DNA of 64,000 nt from Hymenobacter chitinivorans DSM 11115 (lineage in GTDB: Bacteria > Bacteroidota > Bacteroidia > Cytophagales > Hymenobacteraceae), in contig NZ_PGFA01000006.1 in assembly GCF_002797555.1 (NCBI RefSeq), positions 90,090-154,089 on the forward strand. The letters are read 5' to 3'. Below the pieces are notes generated by a model that worked only from the letters and a program-made list of their open reading frames with translations, made no database searches and had not been told where the DNA came from. Positions 1 to 7,955 of this stretch are shown piece by piece; the first letter of the stretch is position 1, and the number at the start of each line of letters is the position of its first letter. A program made the position numbers and the translations under genes.

Positions 1-94
1 CATCCACGACGATAATGTCGTTGTGAATGATGAGCGTATTGGCCGTCCCCAGGTCAATGGCGATGTCGCTGGTAAGGAAGTTGAAGAAACCCAT
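1..94 (-). CDS. mreB: Rod shape-determining protein MreB, 5' end only
   Basis: Only the first 31 codons lie in the window; the gene continues beyond base 1. The reading begins MGFFNFLTSDIAIDLGTANT, and the DLGTANT stretch is the phosphate-1 loop of the actin-like ATPase fold, typical of MreB. In the family the protein forms membrane-bound filaments that direct peptidoglycan synthesis. The ATG at 94-92 is the only plausible start. It lies downstream of purH on the same strand, but 442 bp of repeat-rich intergenic DNA with a hairpin separate them, so it probably has its own promoter. FtsA/DnaK-type ATPases share the fold, but this N-terminus is MreB-like. Confidence 0.85.
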   Translation of the reverse strand, partial: MGFFNFLTSDIAIDLGTANTLIIHNDIIVVD

Positions 95-294
95 TGAGTA
101 GCGGCAATTAAAAGAGAATGCACAGTTTAGCTCCGTGCAAAGTGGGCGCAAAAGTACACAAGTTTCAGCGAAGCACCACCGGTATAATCATGGCATGGCC
201 GGCCGTTGCCCTGGCCGGCCCCCTGGCACCGCGGAGCTTGAAACGCACCAAACGACCGGATAGCCAAAACATTGCGGCCGAGCTTCTTTTTCCT

Positions 295-459
295 CTGTCC
301 TTGCGAGGAAGAATGACGAAGCCATCCGTCCTCTGCTGGTGACAAATGTCCTTTTACCAGAAAGCCCTAACGCCGGAGTAGACGTTAGGGCTTTTCACTT
401 TAGAATGCTCGGCACACTTCAGCGGACGGGTTGCTTCGGCTTACGCCTCGCAAGGACAG
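295..459. repeat. Inverted pair of ~40-bp repeats flanking a hairpin (MITE/REP-like)
   Basis: Two copies of a ~40-bp sequence lie head to head. The left copy (295-335, + strand) and the right copy (459-420, read on - strand) share CTGTCCTTGCGAGG, then CGAAGC, then CCGTCC and CTG, with only 7-8 variable bases between blocks. The 12-bp hairpin at 361-394 lies between them. No coding potential is evident. Such TTGCGAGG...CGAAGC elements are, from memory, dispersed intergenic repeats in Bacteroidota; that cannot be checked here. Confidence 0.7.
361..394 (-). terminator. Hairpin terminator, probably for purH
   Basis: AAAGCCCTAACG (361-372) and CGTTAGGGCTTT (383-394) form a perfect 12-bp stem with a 10-base loop. 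A-T pairs at its base give a short U run in either direction. It lies 143 bp after the purH stop and before mreB, so the minus-strand use is the likely one. Confidence 0.6.
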
Positions 460-473
460 ATTTTGCCCCTCTC

Positions 474-530
474 CACATTCTTCACATTAAGCCGTAGCAC
501 ATTATCCACATTCCCCCACATTCGCACATT
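474..530. repeat. Cluster of six CACATT hexamers
   Basis: CACATT occurs at 474, 483, 498, 507, 517 and 525, i.e. six times in 57 bp immediately after the purH stop codon. A similar AATGTG/CACATT cluster follows the ferredoxin gene at 39,771-39,860. No gene or known site explains it. Confidence 0.6.
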
Positions 531-536
531 AAAACC

Positions 537-2069
537 CTAGTGCTTGAAGTGGCGCACGCCGGTCATGACCATGGCCATGCCGAGCTGGTCGCAGGCGGCA
601 ATGCTGTCGGCGTCCTTGATGGAGCCGCCGGGCTGCACCACGGCGCGGATACCGGCGGCCCCGGCAATTTCGACGCAGTCGGGGAAGGGGAAGAAAGCGT
701 CGGAGGCCATAACGGCGCCCTGTAGGTCGAAGCCGAAGGACTTGGCTTTCTCAATGGCTTGGCGCAGGGCATCCACGCGGGAGGTTTGGCCCACGCCGGA
801 GGCCAGCAGCTGCCCGGCCCGGGCCAGCACGATGGTATTGCTCTTGGTGTGCTTGCAAACCTTGGCGGCGAAGACCAGGGCTTCGGTTTCCTCGGCCGTG
901 GGCGCCGACTGCGTTACCACTTTGAAGTCCGCGGCGGTTTCGGTCTGCCGGTCGAAATCCTGCTCGATGACGCCGTTGAGCAGCGTTTTGACCTGCTTGG
1001 CGGGGAACTGCACTGGCTTTTGGCGCAGCAGGATGCGGTTTTTCTTGCTCTGCAGAATCGGCAGGGCTTCGGCCGCAAACTCGGGGGCAATGAGTACTTC
1101 GAAGAACAGCTTGTTGAGCTCCTCGGCCGTAGCGGCATCCACGGGCTTATTCACAATAATAACCCCGCCGAAGGCCGACACCGGGTCACAGGCCAGAGCA
1201 TTGGTATAAGCGGCGTGCAGGGTTTCGGCCTGAGCCACGCCGCAGGCATTGGTGTGCTTCAGGATGGCGCAGGCGGGCTGCCCGTCCTGGAATTCCTGCA
1301 TCAGGAGCACCGCCGCGTCCACGTCGACAAGGTTGTTGTAGCTGAGTTGCTTGCCGTGGAGCTGGTCGAAGAGGGCCGTCAGGTCGCCGTAGAAGGTGCC
1401 GGCCTGGTGGGGGTTTTCGCCGTAGCGCAGGCTGGTGGCGGGCTTCTGGCTTACTTTCAGCACGGTACCGTCGATGGCCGTGCCCTGGCTGAGGTAGTTA
1501 AAAATATGGGTGTCGTAGTGGGAAGTGGCCTCGAAGGCGGCGGCGGCGTAGTGGCGGCGGTCCTCCAGGTCGGTGGCGCCGTTCTTTTCGCGCAGCAGCT
1601 CAGTCACGGCCTCGTACTGGTTGCGGCTGCTGACGACGAGCACGTCGCGGTAGTTTTTGGCCGCGGCCCGCAGCAGGGAAATACCGCCGATGTCGATTTT
1701 CTCGATGACGTCGGCTTCGTCGGCGCCCGAGGCCACGGTTTCCTCGAAGGGGTACAGATCCACAATCACCAGGTCGATGGGCGGAATGCCGTGCTGCTCG
1801 GCCTGGGCCAGGTCAGAGGCCTCGTGGCGGCGGTGCAGAATACCACCGAATACCGTGGGGTGCAAGGTTTTGACCCGGCCGCCGAATACTTCCGGAAACC
1901 CGGTCAGGCTTTCCACGGCCGTTACCTCGGCGCCCAGCTCCTGGATGAATTTCAGGGTGCCGCCCGTGGAGTACAGCTGCACGCCGTGCTCTTTCAAAAG
2001 CGCCACCAGCGGCTCCAGACGGTCTTTGTAATAGACGGAAACGAGGGCGGAGCGAATGGGCTGCGACAT
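537..2069 (-). CDS. purH: Bifunctional IMP cyclohydrolase / AICAR formyltransferase
   Basis: Catalyses the last two steps of de novo purine synthesis: formylation of AICAR to FAICAR with 10-formyl-THF, then ring closure to IMP, in the cytoplasm. The N-terminal ~150 residues are the MGS-like cyclohydrolase domain (it begins MSQPIRSALVSVYYK, with STGGT near residue 35). The rest is the transformylase, with the KHTNACGVA signature that carries the catalytic Lys-His pair. The length of 510 aa is normal for the family. I chose the ATG at 2069 because homology begins there; an upstream in-frame ATG at 2126 would add 19 unrelated residues. It is a single gene, divergent from the acyl-CoA-dehydrogenase operon. 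Confidence 0.96.
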   Translation of the reverse strand: MSQPIRSALVSVYYKDRLEPLVALLKEHGVQLYSTGGTLKFIQELGAEVTAVESLTGFPEVFGGRVKTLHPTVFGGILHRRHEASDLAQAEQHGIPPIDLVIVDLYPFEETVASGADEADVIEKIDIGGISLLRAAAKNYRDVLVVSSRNQYEAVTELLREKNGATDLEDRRHYAAAAFEATSHYDTHIFNYLSQGTAIDGTVLKVSQKPATSLRYGENPHQAGTFYGDLTALFDQLHGKQLSYNNLVDVDAAVLLMQEFQDGQPACAILKHTNACGVAQAETLHAAYTNALACDPVSAFGGVIIVNKPVDAATAEELNKLFFEVLIAPEFAAEALPILQSKKNRILLRQKPVQFPAKQVKTLLNGVIEQDFDRQTETAADFKVVTQSAPTAEETEALVFAAKVCKHTKSNTIVLARAGQLLASGVGQTSRVDALRQAIEKAKSFGFDLQGAVMASDAFFPFPDCVEIAGAAGIRAVVQPGGSIKDADSIAACDQLGMAMVMTGVRHFKH

Positions 2070-2275
2070 AGCAAGAAGGGGTTTGGTCTGAACGATTGAC
2101 GGCGCGAAGGTAACCTGCCCGCCCACGCCGAGCCAACCAGCGGTGTTACTGAATTGTTACGCCGACACATCCGCGGCAGCTCAGCCGTACGTACGACTGT
2201 TGAGGTCATGCGCTGGGCCGGTGCCCTGCCCCTGCCCGCCTCGCCTGCACCGTTCCCTACTAATATACGTGTTCT

Positions 2276-3448
2276 ATGCCTGCCCCCGACGCACCCTTTA
2301 TTACGCTGCCCATTGCCCGGGCCCTGACCGAAGCCCCCGAAGCAGCGGCGGCCCGCCTGGCGCCGCGCCTGGCCGCCCAAGCCCCCGCTACCGACGAGGA
2401 AGGCGGCTTTCCCACCACGGAGTTTCAGTGGCTGCGGGCGGCGGGGCTGCTGGCCGCGCCCTTGGCCCAAGTGCAGGGCGGGGCCGATTTGATGCAGCCC
2501 GCTCACACGCTGGCTTTGCTGCGGACGCTCAAGCACATCGGGCGGGGCAATCTGGCCGTGGGGCGGGTCTACGAGGGCCATGCCAACGCCCTGCTGCTAC
2601 TGCAGCTCCACGGGCAGCCGGCGCAAATTGACCGGTGGGCGGCCGACGCGCGAGCCGGGCACTTGTTTGGCGTCTGGAATACCGAGGCCCAGGACGGGGT
2701 GCAGCTCGAACCGCTGCCCAATGGGCGCTACCGGCTGCGGGGCAGCAAAACCTTCGGCTCGGGCGCCGGCCACCTCACCCGCCCGCTCATTACGGGGAAG
2801 CTACCCGATGGCGGCTGGCAAATGTTCATCCTGCCCACCGACGAGCAGCCAACCACGCTGGATACCAGCTTCTGGCGGCCGTTGGGCATGCGGGCCACGG
2901 CTAGTTTTAGGGTAGACCTGACGGGAGCCGAAATCGGGCCCGATGACCTGCTGGGGCTGCCCGGCGCGTATTACCAGCAGCCGGGCTTCAGCGGCGGGGC
3001 CATCCGGTTTGCCGCCGTGCAGCTGGGTGCCGCCGAAGCCGTGTTCGACGAAACCCGCCGCTTCCTGCGCGACTCGGGCCGCACCGACGACCCCTACCAG
3101 CGCATGCGCCTCGGTGAATTGGCCGTGCTCGTCGAAAGCGGCAACCTGTGGCTACGTGGGGCTGCCGACCACGCCGCCCGCTCCGCCGCCGCTACTGATG
3201 CCGAAGCTACCGTGGCCTACGCCAACCTGACCCGTACCGCCATTGAGGATATTTGCCTGAAGGTGCTGCAGCTGGCCGAGCGGTGCGTGGGAGCCCGCGG
3301 CCTGCTGCGCCCCGAGCCCTTCGAGCGCCTGCACCGCGACCTGACCCATTACCTACGCCAGCCCGCCCCCGATGCCTCCGTGGCCGATGCGGGCCGGTTT
3401 GTGCTCAGCCAGCCCGCCCCGGCGTCTTCCCTCTGGCAGCATGACTGA
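2276..3448 (+). CDS. Acyl-CoA dehydrogenase-like flavoprotein
   Basis: A 390-aa protein resembling the acyl-CoA dehydrogenase superfamily: helical N-terminal domain (about 1-120), central beta domain with FGVWNTEAQDG and GSKTFGSGAG (about 130-230) and a C-terminal four-helix bundle (about 240-390). The glutamate typical of true dehydrogenases is not obvious, so the reaction is unknown. It heads a tight operon: its stop overlaps the next start by 8 bp. The partners (PIG-L deacetylase, NodS-like methyltransferase and a facing GT2) suggest modification of a sugar- or lipid-linked metabolite rather than beta-oxidation. Start ATG at 2276 follows an AT-rich stretch (TAATATA) that may be a promoter. 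Confidence 0.8.
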   Translation: MPAPDAPFITLPIARALTEAPEAAAARLAPRLAAQAPATDEEGGFPTTEFQWLRAAGLLAAPLAQVQGGADLMQPAHTLALLRTLKHIGRGNLAVGRVYEGHANALLLLQLHGQPAQIDRWAADARAGHLFGVWNTEAQDGVQLEPLPNGRYRLRGSKTFGSGAGHLTRPLITGKLPDGGWQMFILPTDEQPTTLDTSFWRPLGMRATASFRVDLTGAEIGPDDLLGLPGAYYQQPGFSGGAIRFAAVQLGAAEAVFDETRRFLRDSGRTDDPYQRMRLGELAVLVESGNLWLRGAADHAARSAAATDAEATVAYANLTRTAIEDICLKVLQLAERCVGARGLLRPEPFERLHRDLTHYLRQPAPDASVADAGRFVLSQPAPASSLWQHD

Positions 3449-4181
3449 TTCTGTCTTCTCGTTTACTGAGCTGCCCATCCGCCCCGCCGCGGGGTCAGCC
3501 GACTTGGACAAAACCGTCGTTATCATTCCCCACCCCGATGATGAGTCGCTGGGGTGCGGGGGGTTGCTGGCGCTGCTGCGCCGGGCCAGGGTGCCGGTGC
3601 GGGCCGTGCTGGTGAGTGACGGAACCATGTCGCATCCAAACTCCCGGAAGTTTCCGGCGGCAGCCCGGCAGGCGTTGCGGGAGGCCGAACTGCGCGAGGC
3701 CCTGACTATTCTGGGAGTCGAAACCGAGCCCACTTTGTATCTGCGCTTACCCGACGGCGCCGTGCCCGGCCCCGGCGCCGCGGGCTTTACGGCGGCCGAG
3801 CAGCAGTTGCGCGCTTATTTGGCGCAGGAGCAGCCCGCTACCATCCTCGTCCCGTGGCGGCGCGACCCGCACCCCGACCACCGCGCCACCAGCCAGCTGG
3901 TGCAGGCCGCCCTGACCGGGTTGCCTTTCGCGCCCCGGCTTCTGGAATATGTGGTCTGGGCCTGGGAACGGGCGGCCCCTGCCGACTTGCCCCAGCCCGG
4001 CGAGGTGAGCGGCTGGCGGCTCGATATCGGCCTGGTGCTGGCGCAAAAACAGCAGGCTATTGCGGCCCACCGCTCCCAGCTCACCGGCCTGATTGACGAC
4101 GACCCCCACGGGTTTCAATTGTCGGAAGCTATGCTGGCTCACTTTGCCCGACCCTTCGAGGTGTACCTGGAAGCCAACTGA
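3441..4181 (+). CDS. PIG-L family (LmbE-type) deacetylase
   Basis: A zinc-dependent N-deacetylase of the PIG-L/LmbE family (246 aa). The metal site is visible as PHPDDE (residues 30-35: His31, Asp33, Asp34) and a second HPDH at 144-147. Family members deacetylate GlcNAc-PI, mycothiol or bacillithiol precursors or antibiotic intermediates; the substrate here is unknown. The ATG at 3441 sits inside the last codons of the upstream gene (8-bp overlap), which argues for translational coupling; an earlier in-frame ATG at 3372 would add 23 residues without similarity. No signal peptide, so cytoplasmic. Confidence 0.88.
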   Translation: MTDSVFSFTELPIRPAAGSADLDKTVVIIPHPDDESLGCGGLLALLRRARVPVRAVLVSDGTMSHPNSRKFPAAARQALREAELREALTILGVETEPTLYLRLPDGAVPGPGAAGFTAAEQQLRAYLAQEQPATILVPWRRDPHPDHRATSQLVQAALTGLPFAPRLLEYVVWAWERAAPADLPQPGEVSGWRLDIGLVLAQKQQAIAAHRSQLTGLIDDDPHGFQLSEAMLAHFARPFEVYLEAN

Positions 4182-4221
4182 ATTTCGCCGGCCCTATCCC
4201 CCATCCTACCGTTTCGGCTCT

Positions 4222-4821
4222 ATGAATCCTAACCAGCCCCATACCCTGCCGCCCACGTATTTTGAGGCCGTTTATCAGGCCAACGAAGACCCTTGGCACT
4301 TCGAAACCAGCCCCTACGAGCGGGAAAAGTACGCGGCTACGGTGGCGGCCCTGCCCCGGCCGCAGTACGCCCGGGCCTTCGAAATCGGCTGCTCCCTGGG
4401 CGTGCTCACCGAGCAGCTGGCCCCGCGCTGCGGCCATTTGCTGGCCGTGGACGTAGCCGCGGCCCCGCTGGAAAAAGCCCGGCAGCGCTGCGCCGCCCTG
4501 TCCCAGGTAGAATTCCGGCAAATGAGCCTACCCGACGAATTTCCGGTCGAAACCAGCTTTGACCTAATCGTATTATCGGAAGTGGGCTATTACTGGTCAG
4601 GACCGGATTTGTCGCAAGTGACAAATTTACTGCTGGCGGCCCTGGTGCCGGGTGGGCAGCTGCTGCTGGTTCACTGGACGCCGCCGGTGCACGACTACCC
4701 GCTGACCGGCGACGAAGTGCATGACTTTTTCCTGCAGCAAACCGCCTCCAACGGGCCTCTACGCCACCTGCACGGCTTTCGGCACAACACCTACCGGCTC
4801 GATGTGCTGGAGAAGATTTAG
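4222..4821 (+). CDS. Class I SAM-dependent methyltransferase (NodS-like)
   Basis: A 199-aa Rossmann-fold methyltransferase. Motif I reads FEIGCSLGVLTEQLAP (about 54-69), followed by the acidic end of strand 2 (LLAVDVA) and LIVLSEVGYYW as motif IV. The opening (YFEAVYQANEDPWHFETSPYE) resembles the NodS/SAM-methyltransferase group that N-methylates deacetylated amino sugars. That fits a PIG-L deacetylase 40 bp upstream: deacetylation would expose an amine that could then be methylated (inference). Its stop codon overlaps the stop of the convergent glycosyltransferase by 3 bases. Confidence 0.85.
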   Translation: MNPNQPHTLPPTYFEAVYQANEDPWHFETSPYEREKYAATVAALPRPQYARAFEIGCSLGVLTEQLAPRCGHLLAVDVAAAPLEKARQRCAALSQVEFRQMSLPDEFPVETSFDLIVLSEVGYYWSGPDLSQVTNLLLAALVPGGQLLLVHWTPPVHDYPLTGDEVHDFFLQQTASNGPLRHLHGFRHNTYRLDVLEKI

Positions 4822-6047
4822 GCAAGCGGCGGAGCCGTAACCCGCAGTTCGTGGCGCAGCTCACGCAGGGCCTGGGTAAGCGGAACCAGCGGCCAGCGGC
4901 GCGCCCAGACGACTTTGGTCAAGACCTGCTGCTCGACCCACTCCCACAGGGCCCCGAAGGACGTGACTTGCCGCAGGTGCAGCGCCAGAGAAACCGTGGA
5001 AGTTTGCAGTAGTACCGCCATTTTCTCTACTAGCAACCCTGGGGGTACCAGTTCGTCGTCGGGCCACCCCGTCGTATGGGCCTCGTGCCAGAGCTGGCGC
5101 AGCTGGCGCCGCAGTAGCAAGGTGGCTACTACGCTAGGCGCGCCGGCCACTAACGGCTCCTGCTGCCGGGCCCCCAGCAGGGCCCACTCGCGCAGCTGCC
5201 ACGACAAGCCCACGGCCACCCGCCCTTGGTGGCGGCCGGAGGTGAACACGCGCACAGCGGGGCTGTGGCGCACCGGCAAATCGTGGCGCTGCAGGGCCTG
5301 GAACAGGGCTTCATCCTCCAGATAGGGCACGGCGGGCAGGCCGCCCACCGCCCGGTAGGCGGCCGCCGTGATGGCGAAGCTGGCGCCAAAATGCTGGTGA
5401 TGACGGGGCCAGGGGTCGTGGTCGTTCGGGTCCAGCTCTGCTTCCAGGCGCGCCCGCAGCAGGCGGTAGGCCGCATCGCGCAGGTGGTAGCGCCGCACCA
5501 CGCCAGAAGGCTCGGCGGGCAGGGTCAGGATGCGGCCACACACGGCGGCGGCTCCGTGAGTGGTCAGCTCGGTGGCGGTGGCGGCCAGCCAGGTGGGCGC
5601 TACGCTCGTGTCGCCATCGGTGCTGGCAATGTAGCCCGTGGGGTTGCCCACCAGCTCCAGGCGGCGGCAGGCTTCATCCATCAGCAGGCGGCGGGCGCAG
5701 CCAATGTGAGCCAGGCCCGGCGGCAGCGTAAGCTCAGCCACGTGCAGGACCAGAGCCGGATGCGCCTGGGCAAACCGGCGCACCACGGCCGCGCTGTGGT
5801 CCCGGCAGTTGTTGGCCAGCACAATAATTTCGAAGGAATGTGGCGGCAGAAGCCGGCCGGCTTCGTCGATTTGGGCCGCCAGCGCCGCCAGGGTGTGCGG
5901 CAGGTTGTCGGCCTCGTCTTTCACCGGGATTATCACGACGGCTCGCAGTGTGGGCGCCGGCGGAGTGGCAATAAGCAAGACGGGGGCGGGCAGAGCAGCG
6001 GTAGCATCCTGGGCCGAGTGAAAGCGGGAAGGCGCAGTTGGAGTCAT
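4818..6047 (-). CDS. Family 2 glycosyltransferase
   Basis: A GT-A fold glycosyltransferase of family GT2. It shows VVIIPVKDEADNLPHTL as the nucleotide-binding start, STDGDT as the DXD metal motif and YLEDEALF as the likely acceptor/base motif. About 409 aa; the C-terminal 120 residues are a less conserved helical tail. It has no clear membrane segments, so it is probably a cytoplasmic or peripheral enzyme. I chose the ATG at 6047 (MTPTAPSRF); an alternative at 6113 adds 22 residues. It faces the acyl-CoA-dehydrogenase operon with overlapping stop codons; the four functions together suggest one glycan or glycolipid pathway. Confidence 0.85.
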   Translation of the reverse strand: MTPTAPSRFHSAQDATAALPAPVLLIATPPAPTLRAVVIIPVKDEADNLPHTLAALAAQIDEAGRLLPPHSFEIIVLANNCRDHSAAVVRRFAQAHPALVLHVAELTLPPGLAHIGCARRLLMDEACRRLELVGNPTGYIASTDGDTSVAPTWLAATATELTTHGAAAVCGRILTLPAEPSGVVRRYHLRDAAYRLLRARLEAELDPNDHDPWPRHHQHFGASFAITAAAYRAVGGLPAVPYLEDEALFQALQRHDLPVRHSPAVRVFTSGRHQGRVAVGLSWQLREWALLGARQQEPLVAGAPSVVATLLLRRQLRQLWHEAHTTGWPDDELVPPGLLVEKMAVLLQTSTVSLALHLRQVTSFGALWEWVEQQVLTKVVWARRWPLVPLTQALRELRHELRVTAPPLA

Positions 6048-6326
6048 CCAAAGGATGTACGCGTAAGCTCCACCGTTGGGATTGATTAGCGTCGAGGTTA
6101 TTTTCTGCCTCACCCCAACCGTGCCTTGGGCTGGGCATTCTCCATTTCCCGAGAAAGCCCCGACTTACTCCACGTTATCAGCGAGAATAGCCTTATCAAG
6201 CCGCGACGGTGCAGCAGGGGACACTCACTGTTAAATCGACGGCGAGTCCAGCCTTCCAGCCGGTTTGGCATCTCACCGATGCTACCGGGCTTCACTTTCT
6301 GCGCCCGGGTCCAGGTATTTACCGTC

Positions 6327-6773
6327 TCACCGCGGTTTGTTGCCTTGCATTTCCCGTTGGCGCATGGGCATGGCGTCGATCGTCGTGAAAAGCGAGGCCG
6401 GTGTTACCGGCTCTGTTTCGCGGCGCTTGGAGCCGCCATCTTTCCCCAGCAGCACCATCGTGAACCTGGTGGGTGAAACGTGGAGCGTTTCGGTGAGGTA
6501 GTTGCGGTCGGCCGCCGACAAGGTGGCGAACAGCACTTCGCGTACCAGCAGCTCGCGCGCCTGCAGGCCGGGACGGTCGGTGGCCAATAGTTGCCGCTGG
6601 CGTAGCAACGCGGCGTTATCGGAGGTAGGCGCACAGAGCAGCAGCACCCGCTTCTGCCAGCGGCTGGCTTTCAGCGAGGCCGCCAGGGAGCCAACCGCCT
6701 GTGCGCTTACGAGGGTAGACCAGAGGATGAAGCTACTCAGCACGAGCAGCCCGCGCAAGACAGAAAGGCCCAT
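6327..6773 (-). CDS. DUF4174 domain protein, exported
   Basis: A 148-aa protein starting MGLSVLRGLLVLSSFILWST, a signal peptide ending near VSAQA. The body carries a DUF4174-like pattern: RVLLLCAP near the start and FTMVLLGKDGGSKRRE...LFTTIDAMPMRQREM at the end. The family looks like a thioredoxin-fold relative without the CXXC pair, and has no known activity. The ATG at 6773 is preferred because the upstream extension to 6947 has no signal-peptide character. It stands alone on the minus strand, 180 bp downstream of the last PUL gene, and could be co-transcribed with it since I see no clear terminator between them. Confidence 0.8.
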   Translation of the reverse strand: MGLSVLRGLLVLSSFILWSTLVSAQAVGSLAASLKASRWQKRVLLLCAPTSDNAALLRQRQLLATDRPGLQARELLVREVLFATLSAADRNYLTETLHVSPTRFTMVLLGKDGGSKRRETEPVTPASLFTTIDAMPMRQREMQGNKPR

Positions 6774-6953
6774 AGTTGATTGCAATAACAAACGAGCCTG
6801 TAACGTGGTACGCGCCCGGTAAGATGTACCCAAGCGTTTGTCATACGCGCTACGGCCTCCACGACGGAAATGAGGAAAGTCGGCAGCAAGCCTGCCTACG
6901 GCGGGGCACGAGCAGATGAGCAGTAAAAGCGCAGGAGCGGTTCCCACCGATTC

Positions 6954-7910
6954 CTATTTGACGGGCGCTACGCCAGGGAGGGTTTGCACGATGGGTTGGA
7001 TAGTGCCGTCCGGGTTATAGCGCAGGTAATCCACGCAGATGGAGCGCCGGTAGCTGCCGCCGGTGGGCAGGGCGCCGTTGTGGTAGAAGAAGTAGCTCTG
7101 GCCCTTGTAGTCGATGATGCCGGGGTGGGTCGTGAAGCTGTTGGGCACGTTTTCCTGGATGATGCCCCGGTACGTCCACGGCCCGGCGGCGCTGGGAGCG
7201 GTGCAATACTCTATCATTTCGGGTTTGGTGCCGGCGCTGGCGTACACGAGGTAGTACAGCTTCTTGCGCTTGTAGAGCCAGGGCCCCTCGATGTAGTTTT
7301 TGGGCGTGAAGGTGGAGATGGGGCCAGCCAGCTCGGTCATGGTATCCTTGAGCTTCACCCACTTGCAGCTGCCGTTGCCCCAGTACATATACACCTGCTT
7401 GTCGTCATCCACGAAGACGGTCGGGTCAATATCGTCCCAGGCGTGAGGCAGGTCCTTGGTCATTTCATTGACAATAAGCGCCTTGCCAATGGCATCCTTG
7501 AACGGGCCGGTGGGCCGGTCCGACACGGCTACCCCGATGGCTGCGCCGCCCTGGCTGTTGTCGTCCTTCTTGTGGAAGGTGGAGACAAACCAATAGAACT
7601 TGCCCTTGTGGTAAACGCACTGCGCCGCGTAGGCATCGCCGGTGGCCCAGGCGAAGGTCTTGGGCGAGAGGCGGGTACCGTAATCCTTCCAGTGCACCAT
7701 GTCGGTGGTGGAATAGATGCGCCAGTCGGGCATTTTGTAGTTGGTTTCCTGCACCGAAGCCGTGTCGTGGCCGGTGTAGAGAAACAGCGTGTCGCGGTAC
7801 ACCAGCGGGGCGGGGTCGGCCGTAAATACGCCTTTGATAATCGGGTTTTGCGCCTGCGAAGGGAGGTAGGCCCCGAGGGCCAGCAGGGCAAGGAGCCAAG
7901 TCTTTTTCAT
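6954..7910 (-). CDS. GH43 glycoside hydrolase (arabinofuranosidase/xylosidase type)
   Basis: A 318-aa secreted five-bladed propeller enzyme. Residues 1-20 are a signal peptide (MKKTWLLALLALGAYLPSQA). The GH43 catalytic triad is visible: base Asp32 in FTADPAPLVY, pKa-modulating Asp162 in DDIDPTVF and acid Glu208 in YIEGPWLY. It is a single-domain enzyme without a binding module. GH43 members mainly release arabinose or xylose from arabinoxylan or arabinan; the exact specificity cannot be read from sequence. It is the last gene of the PUL enzyme operon, 45 bp after GH95. Confidence 0.88.
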   Translation of the reverse strand: MKKTWLLALLALGAYLPSQAQNPIIKGVFTADPAPLVYRDTLFLYTGHDTASVQETNYKMPDWRIYSTTDMVHWKDYGTRLSPKTFAWATGDAYAAQCVYHKGKFYWFVSTFHKKDDNSQGGAAIGVAVSDRPTGPFKDAIGKALIVNEMTKDLPHAWDDIDPTVFVDDDKQVYMYWGNGSCKWVKLKDTMTELAGPISTFTPKNYIEGPWLYKRKKLYYLVYASAGTKPEMIEYCTAPSAAGPWTYRGIIQENVPNSFTTHPGIIDYKGQSYFFYHNGALPTGGSYRRSICVDYLRYNPDGTIQPIVQTLPGVAPVK

Positions 7911-7955
7911 AGAGCGAGGGAATGATTGGGGGAATTGAATAGAAACCAGGACTTG

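Noticed and set aside
759..2099. 446-codon open frame on the + strand over purH
   Set aside because: Antisense shadow of purH in high-GC DNA; no family resemblance.
6774..6953. Upstream extension of the DUF4174 gene to 6947
   Set aside because: The extra residues are arginine-rich and unlike any signal peptide; the hydrophobic N-terminus at 6773 fits export.
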